Shown: positions 30,620 through 36,077 of the stretch, piece after piece
Numbering within the stretch: position 1 is the first letter of the stretch
Layout of the letters: each line of letters opens with the position of its first letter
Source of the DNA: CAZNNH01 sp964574335
Lineage (GTDB): Bacteria; Acidobacteriota; Vicinamibacteria; Fen-336
Length of the DNA: 36,077 nucleotides
Assembly (NCBI GenBank): GCA_964574335.1
Contig: CAZNNH010000050.1
Location: 1-36,077 of the forward strand
Direction: 5' to 3'
Notes under the pieces: generated by a model
The model's input: only the letters and a program-made list of their open reading frames with translations
Databases searched by the model: none
Told to the model about the DNA's origin: nothing
Program-made: the position numbers and the translations under genes

Positions 30620-33600
30620 CTAGAAGAGCAGACGGAAGCCCATCTGCATCTGCCAGCGGGAGCGGAGATCGTCCCGGTCCCACTTTACGTAGCTGGGTGA
30701 GGTGAGCGTGCCGATGTCGTAGACCATCTGTCCCGAGGCCTGGTCGAGGCTGACCCGGATCGGGTTGAGGTCGTTGAAGGTCGCGTAGTCCACCACCCCC
30801 CAGTCCTTGCTGAGCAGGTTCAGGAAGTTCTGCACCACCAGCGAGTACTGGAGCTTGACGCCCTTGATCGGTACCGTGAACAGGGCGCTGAGGTCGAGCC
30901 GGTCGGTCCAGGGGCTGCGCCCGGTGTTGCGCTCGATGATCTGGCCGCGGCTCTCGCGCAGGCTGTCGTCGGCCTCGATGTAGGCGTTGAGGTCGGCCCA
31001 GGTGCCGTTGCGAACGATCACCTCGCCCTCGCTGGCCGGCACGTAGAGCAGGTCGTTGCCAAAACGCCCGTCGCCGTTCCAGTCGCCGTTGATGTTGAAC
31101 GAGTACGGCCGTCCGTTCTTGCCCTCGTAGTAGCCGCCGACGGTGAGCGCCACCGGCCCGAGATCGAAGTCCTTGGACAGGGCCAGGGTGAGCCGATGGC
31201 CGGGGGCGTAGCGGGCCGGGGCCACCGGAGCGTTGTTGGGGTCACCGGGGACGTAGTTGTTCCCCCAGTTGGAGGAGGCCTGTGACGAGGTGCCCTCGTT
31301 GACGTTGTTGGCCTGGCCGTAGAGGTAGGAGGCCATCACGTAGAGGCCGTCCCTCCAGGGCCGCTCCAGCTTGAGCAGCATGGTCCAGTCGTTGCCCTTG
31401 TCGGTGTTGCGGAGCAGGATCACGTTGCTGTAGGCGGACTCCTGGAAGGCGAAGACCGGCCGTCCGTCGGGACGGGTCCCCACTTGGCCGAGGTTGAGGT
31501 TGGCGTAGTCGATGTCGTTGACGACGCTCGAGTAGAACAGCTCGGCGGTGCCGGTGAGGCCGAAGAAGCCCAGATCCTGATCGTAGGCGACGCTGGTCCG
31601 GAACACCGAGGGGAACTTGTAGTCGGGGTCCACCACGTCGATCTCGTTGGTGAACGAGCGTCCGGAGGCGCCGGTCACGGTGGTGGGCTGGTTGTCGGGG
31701 TCGGCCACGAATGGGATGGTGTTCGAGGCGTTGAAGCTGGCGCCGATCCGGGTGAACTCGATGCCGGTGTTCCCGTACTGGTTGGACAGCCACACGTAAG
31801 GGGTCCGGCCGCTGATGAAGCCGGCCCCGCCGCGGAGCTGGCGCCTGCCCTCGCCGCCGATGTCCCAGTTGAAGCCCATGCGCGGCGACCACATGGTGGG
31901 GCTGGGGGCCACGTCGGTGGCGTAGCCGAACAGGGCGACGGCATCCGGGTTGGCGGTGGGCTTGTCAGGGAAGATGGGGATGTCCACCCGCAGCCCCAGG
32001 GTCAGGGTGAAGCTGGGGGCCACCCGCCAGTTGTCGCCGGCGAAGAAGCCGATCTGGTGGACGCTGAACTCGGCGGCCTGCTGGGGGTCGCTGGTGGCCG
32101 AGAAGCTGTAGTCGTAGCTCCCGGCGATGCCAGCCTCCAGGTTGTCGAGGCTGCTGAAGCGGTAGGCGCCGAAGTTGTCGCGGATGAAAAGGTTCCTGAA
32201 CTTGAAGAACTCGTTGTGGGTGCCCACCGTGATCATGTGCCGGCCCTTCTCGAAGGTCACCTCGTCGTGCAGCTCGAAGATGTCCTGGTCCAGCGAGTTG
32301 GCGGTGGAGTACTCCTCGCGGCCGGCGCGGAGCTGCGAGCCGTCGGCCAGGTCCACCAACACGAACGGGAAGCGGGACGCCCCGTCACGCTTGTCCCGGA
32401 TGGTCTGGTAGGTCAGGCGCAGCTCGTTGGTGAGGTGTCCCCAGGTGCTGTTGAGCTGGGCCACCGTCGAGTTGGTGGTGTCGCGAATGGAGTAGAAGTT
32501 GTCGGGGAAGTAGTAGCTGCGGCTCGACGGGTAACCGATGTCGTTGTCGGACTTGACGTAGTTGTGGCGGACGGTCAGGCGGTTGTTCTGGTTCAGGTTG
32601 AAGTCCAGGCGGGCGAAGACCTTGTTGCTGTTGGTCCCGCGGATGAACTCGGAGGCGCCGCCGGGATCGTACCCGTACTGGTTCTGCATGATGCTCAGGA
32701 ACCGGGCCACCTCGTCGTGGCGGCCGAAGTCCTGGCCCGAGGCGCCGTCCGCCGAGTAGCCGGAGGGAGTGTCCTTGCGGCCCCAGTCGACGTTGGCGAA
32801 GAAGAAGGCCCGGTCCTGGACGATCGGGCCGCCCAGGCTGGCCCCGAACTGCTTGTCGTCGAAGGCCGCGATCGGCTGCTGGTCCGGGCCGTCGCCGACG
32901 AAGGCCTCGCTGCGGAAGTAGTAGTAGCCGGTGCCGTGGAAGGCGTTGGTTCCGCTCTTGGTGACGGCGTTCACGCCGCCGCCGGTGAACCCGCCCTGGC
33001 GGACGTCATAGGGCGAGACCACGAGCTGCAGCTCCTGGATGGCGTCCAGGCTGATCGGCTGCGCCTCGGTCTGGCCCCCCGGGGTCCCCGAGGCGGCCAG
33101 GCCGAACAGGTCGTTGTTGACCGCCCCGTCGATCTGGATGTTGTTGTAGCGGTTGTTGCGGCCCGCCACCGAAAGGGCGTCCTGCGACCCGCTCTCGCCG
33201 TCGCTGACGAAGTAGGGTGAGAGCCGGGCGAAGTCCTGGATTGCCCTGGCCACCGTGGGCAGCTTCTCGATCGTCTCCTCGGAGACGTTGGTGGCCGGTC
33301 CGTTGGCCGCCGGCGAGATGATCGTGCCCACCTCGGCGGTCACCTCGACCGTCTCCTCCATCGCTTCTATCGGCAGCATGAAGGAGAGGTGGCGGTCCTC
33401 GCTCAGGGCCACCATCACCTTGCCCACCTGCCGGTCCTGGAAGCCGTCCAGCGAGACGGTGACCTGGTACGGCCCGCCGACCCGTACGTTCAGGATGCTG
33501 AAACGGCCATCCGGCCCGGTCACGACCGTGTAGCGTGTCCCGGTCGGCTCGTGCACGGCCGTGACGCTCGCCCCCGGCAGCACGGCGGAGCTCTCGTCGA

Positions 33601-33718
33601 CGACGAGACCCGAGATAGCGCCCGTCGTGGCGCTCTGGGCCCAGAGCCCGGTTGGGCTGACGACCAGCGCCGCCGAAAGCACTGCAAACGCGATCCAGAG
33701 CTTCGATCGCTCCCTCAT
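30620..33718 (-). CDS. Oar-like TonB-dependent receptor with N-terminal carboxypeptidase-regulatory domain
   Basis: A 1032-aa outer membrane protein. The signal peptide LWIAFAVLSAALVVSPTGLWAQ is followed by a beta-sandwich regulatory domain at about 32-115 (GAISGLVVDESSAVLPGASV, GRFSILNVRVGGPYQV). A plug domain comes next (NYNNIQIDGAVNNDLFG-like region, DAIQELQLVVSPYDVRQGGF). The C-terminal barrel has many Tyr/Phe-rich strands and ends in a terminal Phe (MGFRLLF), the outer-membrane assembly signal. This OmpA-related/Oar-like architecture is strongly expanded in Acidobacteriota, where it is linked to oligosaccharide or peptide uptake. AGGAGG precedes the ATG. The gene has its own promoter and terminator, so it is monocistronic. 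The ligand is unknown. Confidence 0.92.
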   Translation of the reverse strand: MRERSKLWIAFAVLSAALVVSPTGLWAQSATTGAISGLVVDESSAVLPGASVTAVHEPTGTRYTVVTGPDGRFSILNVRVGGPYQVTVSLDGFQDRQVGKVMVALSEDRHLSFMLPIEAMEETVEVTAEVGTIISPAANGPATNVSEETIEKLPTVARAIQDFARLSPYFVSDGESGSQDALSVAGRNNRYNNIQIDGAVNNDLFGLAASGTPGGQTEAQPISLDAIQELQLVVSPYDVRQGGFTGGGVNAVTKSGTNAFHGTGYYYFRSEAFVGDGPDQQPIAAFDDKQFGASLGGPIVQDRAFFFANVDWGRKDTPSGYSADGASGQDFGRHDEVARFLSIMQNQYGYDPGGASEFIRGTNSNKVFARLDFNLNQNNRLTVRHNYVKSDNDIGYPSSRSYYFPDNFYSIRDTTNSTVAQLNSTWGHLTNELRLTYQTIRDKRDGASRFPFVLVDLADGSQLRAGREEYSTANSLDQDIFELHDEVTFEKGRHMITVGTHNEFFKFRNLFIRDNFGAYRFSSLDNLEAGIAGSYDYSFSATSDPQQAAEFSVHQIGFFAGDNWRVAPSFTLTLGLRVDIPIFPDKPTANPDAVALFGYATDVAPSPTMWSPRMGFNWDIGGEGRRQLRGGAGFISGRTPYVWLSNQYGNTGIEFTRIGASFNASNTIPFVADPDNQPTTVTGASGRSFTNEIDVVDPDYKFPSVFRTSVAYDQDLGFFGLTGTAELFYSSVVNDIDYANLNLGQVGTRPDGRPVFAFQESAYSNVILLRNTDKGNDWTMLLKLERPWRDGLYVMASYLYGQANNVNEGTSSQASSNWGNNYVPGDPNNAPVAPARYAPGHRLTLALSKDFDLGPVALTVGGYYEGKNGRPYSFNINGDWNGDGRFGNDLLYVPASEGEVIVRNGTWADLNAYIEADDSLRESRGQIIERNTGRSPWTDRLDLSALFTVPIKGVKLQYSLVVQNFLNLLSKDWGVVDYATFNDLNPIRVSLDQASGQMVYDIGTLTSPSYVKWDRDDLRSRWQMQMGFRLLF

Positions 33719-33777
33719 CTAGAAACCTCCTGCATCGACGAGCCGTACCTCACGGATCGTCCCGAGTGTGACTCCCA

Positions 33778-33806
33778 TCTCTATCCGCTTCCCGGTACCA
33801 AGTCAA
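33778..33806 (-). promoter_or_regulatory. Promoter of the TonB-dependent receptor gene
   Basis: On the minus strand TTGACT (33801-33806) and TAGAGA (33778-33783) are 17 bp apart. The -35 is near perfect and the -10 is weak, as in regulated promoters. The -35 abuts the palindrome at 33806-33825. Confidence 0.5.
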
Positions 33807-33825
33807 CGGGGATCCCGATCCCCGT
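33806..33825. promoter_or_regulatory. Perfect 9-bp palindrome, candidate operator
   Basis: ACGGGGATC, two bases, then GATCCCCGT. It lies between the divergent receptor and hpt promoters and touches the receptor's -35 box. Size and placement suit a dimeric regulator. No regulator gene is adjacent, so the binder is unknown. Confidence 0.45.
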
Positions 33826-33870
33826 GCCGTCGCCCGGCTGGGCACCCCCGAGGGGCCCCGGTCGACGAGG

Positions 33871-33899
33871 TCGACCTATCCGAAGCGGACGCATATAAT
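33871..33899 (+). promoter_or_regulatory. Promoter of hpt
   Basis: TCGACC (33871-33876, four of six), a 17-bp spacer and a perfect TATAAT (33894-33899). The ATG is 26 nt past the -10 box, with GAGGAG at 33912-33917. Confidence 0.65.
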
Positions 33900-33925
33900 C
33901 ACCCTCTCGCCGAGGAGATGGATGG

Positions 33926-34438
33926 ATGAAGGTGTTACTTTCCCGTGACGAGATCGGCCGCCGGGTGGCCGAGATGGGCCAGGAGATCACCCGCGACTAC
34001 GCGGGCCGCGAGCCGCACCTGGTGGGCGTCCTCAAGGGCGCCTGCACCTTCCTGACCGATCTGTGCCGCCACATCGAGCTGCCGATGACGATGGACTTCA
34101 TCGCCGTCTCCTCGTACGGCGCCGCCACCAAGAGCTCGGGGGAGGTGCGCCTGATCAAGGATCTGGATCAGGGCCTGGACGGGCGCGACCTGCTGATCGT
34201 GGAGGACATCGTCGACACCGGGCTGACCCTCAACTACCTGATGAACGTGCTGCGCGCCCGGGGCCCCCATACCCTCAAGGTGGCGAGCCTGCTATCGAAG
34301 CCCTCCCGCCGGCTGGTGGAGATCCCCGTGGACTACATCGGCTTCACCATCGAGGACCACTTCGTGGTCGGCTACGGTCTCGACTACAACGAGAAGTTCC
34401 GGAACCTCCCCGAGATCGGCATCTACGGGACGGACTGA
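33926..34438 (+). CDS. hpt: Hypoxanthine phosphoribosyltransferase
   Basis: A 170-aa purine-salvage enzyme, normal in length. GAGGAG precedes the ATG by 8 nt. The PRPP-binding loop is LLIVEDIVDTGLTL, with E93-D94 and D97-T98-G99. Other family segments are LVGVLKGACTFLTDL, MDFIAVSSYG (flexible catalytic loop), VDYIGFTIEDHFVVGYGLDYNEKFRNLPEIGIY (base- and metal-binding end). It converts hypoxanthine or guanine with PRPP to IMP or GMP in the cytoplasm. It is usually next to tilS or ftsH, but here it stands alone between an outer-membrane receptor and tryptophanase. Confidence 0.96.
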   Translation: MKVLLSRDEIGRRVAEMGQEITRDYAGREPHLVGVLKGACTFLTDLCRHIELPMTMDFIAVSSYGAATKSSGEVRLIKDLDQGLDGRDLLIVEDIVDTGLTLNYLMNVLRARGPHTLKVASLLSKPSRRLVEIPVDYIGFTIEDHFVVGYGLDYNEKFRNLPEIGIYGTD

Positions 34439-34443
34439 TCTCA

Positions 34444-34607
34444 GACGCGACGTCGGAAGCTGGTACGTCCGGGTCCGGGGGATCGGGGGGCGGGAGCCCC
34501 CCGCTTGATAGCGGCGGCCGAATTCACTTCGGGTGGCGGGTCCGGGTCCGGGGGATCGGGGGGCGGGAGCCCCCCGTTTGAATAGCGGCGACCGAATTCA
34601 CTTCGGG
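34444..34607. repeat. Two tandem copies of a GC-rich hairpin repeat
   Basis: Unit 1 is 34467-34533 and unit 2 is 34540-34607, about 95% identical, period about 73 bp. Each has a GGGGGGC/GCCCCCC stem with a GGGA loop, then a CGGCG spacer and the stem CCGAA-TTCAC-TTCGG. Unit 1 is preceded at 34444-34459 by GACGCGACGTCGGAAG, which recurs at 36005. Unit 2 runs into the tnaA stop codon (34598-34600). Confidence 0.9.
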
Positions 34608-35983
34608 CGCCGCGAAAGCTCCTCGAAGCGCGCCGTGAAGTGGCGGAGCACCGGCGGGGCGGAGACGATCCGGTACCCGGCTAGCTGCTGCCTGGCCCCG
34701 GCGACGGCGATCACCGCCTCGGCGACGTAGTCGATGTGGGACTGGGTGTAGACCCGGCGCGGGATGGCCAGGCGGACCAGGTCCATGGGGGGTGGGGTCT
34801 CGGTGCCGTCGGGGCGCTGGCCGAACATCACCGTCCCGATCTCGACCCCGCGTACCCCGGCCTCCAGGTAGAGGGCGTTGACCAGGGCGATGCCGGGGTA
34901 GGCCAGGGGCGGGATGTGGGGCAGCAGCCCCCGGGCGTCGATGTAGACGGCGTGGCCGCCGGCCGGAAGGATGAGCGGCACGCCGGCTCCGGTCAGCTTC
35001 TCGGCCAGGTACTCGGTCGAGCGGATCCGGTAGCGCAGGTACGCCTCCTCGACCACCTCGGTGAGTCCCTGGGCGATGGCCTCCAGGTCGTAGCCCGCCA
35101 GCCCGCCGTAGGTGGGGAAGCCCTCGGTCAGGATCAGCAGGTTGCGGGCCTGCTCGGCCCAGCCGTCGTGGTTCATGGCCAGGAAGCCGCCGATGTTGGC
35201 CAGGCCGTCCTTCTTGGCCGAGAAGGTCGCGCCATCCGCCAGCGAGAACACCTCGCGGGCGATCTCCTTCGGGGTGCGCGACGCCTGGCCGGGCTCGCGT
35301 AGCTTGATGAAGTAGGCGTTCTCGGCGAACCGGCAGGCGTCGAGGAACAGCGGCTTCTTGAAGCGGTCGCACAGCTCCCGGACCGCCCTCAGGTTGGCCA
35401 GCGAGACCGGCTGCCCGCCGCCGGTGTTGTTGGTGACGGTCACCATCACCAGCGGGACGTCGTCGCCACGCTGGTCCAGGAGGCGCTCCAGCGCCGCCGT
35501 GTCGACGTTCCCCTTGAAGGGGTGGATCCGATCGGGGATCCGGCCCTCGGGGATGACCAGGTCGAGGGCCTCGCAGCGCTCCACCTCGACGTTGGCGCGG
35601 GTGGTGTCGAAGTGGTTGTTGTTGGGGACCACCTGGCCGGGCTTCAACACGGTGTGGAAGAGGATCCGCTCGGCGGCCCGGCCCTGGTGGGTCGGGATGA
35701 TGTGGCGGAAGCCGGTGAGGTCCTGGACCACGTCCCGGAAGCGGTAGAAGGAGCGGCTCCCCGCGTAGGACTCGTCGCCGCACATCAGGGCCCCCCACTG
35801 GGCGGCGCTCATCGCGCCGGTGCCCGAGTCGGTGAGCAGGTCGATCAGGACGTCCTCCGCGTGGAGCAGGAAGACGTTGAAACCGGCCTCGCGCAGCGCC
35901 TTCTCGCGATCCTCGCGACACGTGAACTTGATCGCCTCCACCGACTTGATCCGGAACGGCTCGATGATGGTCCGGAAGGGCAT
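34598..35983 (-). CDS. tnaA: Tryptophanase (tryptophan indole-lyase)
   Basis: A 461-aa PLP enzyme of the beta-eliminating lyase family. AGGAGG precedes the ATG, and the site lies within a short palindrome (35987-35999) that could mask it. Many stretches look like tyrosine phenol-lyase (EPFRIKSVE, LLTDSGTGAMS, IPRRVYTQSH). The specificity residues decide otherwise: D126 stands where phenol-lyase has Thr124 and tryptophanase has Asp137, and I382 (GVEIG) stands where phenol-lyase has Arg381. PLP lysine is K258 (FSAKKDG). The reaction gives indole, pyruvate and ammonia from L-tryptophan. No tnaC leader or TnaB permease is seen. The gene is flanked by copies of the same hairpin repeat, and its last codons lie in one of them. 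Confidence 0.9.
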   Translation of the reverse strand: MPFRTIIEPFRIKSVEAIKFTCREDREKALREAGFNVFLLHAEDVLIDLLTDSGTGAMSAAQWGALMCGDESYAGSRSFYRFRDVVQDLTGFRHIIPTHQGRAAERILFHTVLKPGQVVPNNNHFDTTRANVEVERCEALDLVIPEGRIPDRIHPFKGNVDTAALERLLDQRGDDVPLVMVTVTNNTGGGQPVSLANLRAVRELCDRFKKPLFLDACRFAENAYFIKLREPGQASRTPKEIAREVFSLADGATFSAKKDGLANIGGFLAMNHDGWAEQARNLLILTEGFPTYGGLAGYDLEAIAQGLTEVVEEAYLRYRIRSTEYLAEKLTGAGVPLILPAGGHAVYIDARGLLPHIPPLAYPGIALVNALYLEAGVRGVEIGTVMFGQRPDGTETPPPMDLVRLAIPRRVYTQSHIDYVAEAVIAVAGARQQLAGYRIVSAPPVLRHFTARFEELSRRPK

Positions 35984-36004
35984 GGTGCCTCCTGGAGGCG
36001 GCTA

Positions 36005-36077
36005 GACGCGACGTCGGAAGTGGCCGCGTTCGGGTCCGGGGGATCGGGGGGCGGGAGCCCCCCGCTTGATAGCGGCG
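36005..36077. repeat. Third copy of the hairpin repeat, cut by the window edge
   Basis: 36005-36020 equals 34444-34459 (GACGCGACGTCGGAAG). From 36031 to the edge the sequence matches the 34471-34517 repeat, including the GGGGGGC/GCCCCCC stem. It lies 22 bp upstream of the tnaA start. Confidence 0.9.

Noticed and set aside
31484..33220. A 578-codon plus-strand open frame rich in Val, Gly and Ala
   Set aside because: It is antisense to the TonB-dependent receptor, whose plug and barrel pattern is convincing.
34598..35983. Tyrosine phenol-lyase
   Set aside because: The two specificity positions (D126, I382) fit tryptophanase, despite phenol-lyase-like stretches elsewhere.
1..36077. tRNA, rRNA or riboswitch
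   Set aside because: No cloverleaf, conserved rRNA string or known riboswitch core was recognised by eye. A covariance search (tRNAscan-SE, Rfam) would be decisive.

Overview
The window is high-GC bacterial DNA. It looks like a metagenome-assembled member of the Acidobacteriota, perhaps near Thermoanaerobaculia. This placement is inferred from gene content: an Oar-like TonB-dependent receptor with an N-terminal carboxypeptidase-regulatory domain, a very long TPR/FG-GAP/ASPIC-UnbV protein, a zinc-ribbon Ser/Thr kinase, DUF1080 and sulfatase genes, and outer-membrane (Gram-negative) functions throughout. No rRNA, tRNA, CRISPR array, transposase or phage gene was seen. The assembly has one 100-N gap (18444-18543) flanked by two identical 55-bp sequences.

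Layout. 1-8.1 kb: the end of a bile acid:sodium symporter-family gene, a Tat-exported enolase-superfamily enzyme, a sulfatase-DUF1080 operon on the minus strand, and a divergent 1188-aa secreted ASPIC/UnbV protein. 8.2-11.5 kb: a plus-strand operon of periplasmic sugar-binding protein, xylose-isomerase-like TIM barrel protein and Gfo/Idh/MocA oxidoreductase. 11.5-13.8 kb: a GT-C-like membrane protein and a divergent GT2 glycosyltransferase, each with a -10 box almost touching the start codon. 13.8-18.4 kb: a frameshifted cyclic-nucleotide-binding-like gene, a YtxH-like protein, a DUF948-like protein and a soluble REC-GAF-HisKA-HATPase-REC hybrid kinase. After the gap: an orphan xdhC and a secreted protein with a Thr-Pro repeat. 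20.8-25.0 kb (minus): zinc-ribbon Ser/Thr kinase, Ca-binding-type lipoprotein and O-antigen ligase, probably expressed together. 25.1-28.7 kb: a small secreted protein, the rpiB-deoC pair and a divergent lysA. 28.7-33.7 kb (minus): TolC-like outer membrane protein and TonB-dependent receptor. 33.9-36 kb: hpt and a tryptophanase gene bounded by a hairpin repeat.

How the genes work together. The first third suggests uptake and breakdown of sulfated or modified carbohydrates. The middle and the 20-23 kb block concern surface polysaccharide and envelope signalling. The most notable locus is rpiB-deoC. The two genes overlap by GTGA. DeoC carries an N-terminal amphipathic helix like a bacterial-microcompartment encapsulation peptide, and RpiB has an N-terminal extension and Asp where the Escherichia coli enzyme has its catalytic Cys. 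This enzyme pair defines the sugar-phosphate-utilising (SPU) class of microcompartments, yet no shell protein gene lies nearby. Several genes also appear to be transcribed as leaderless mRNAs.
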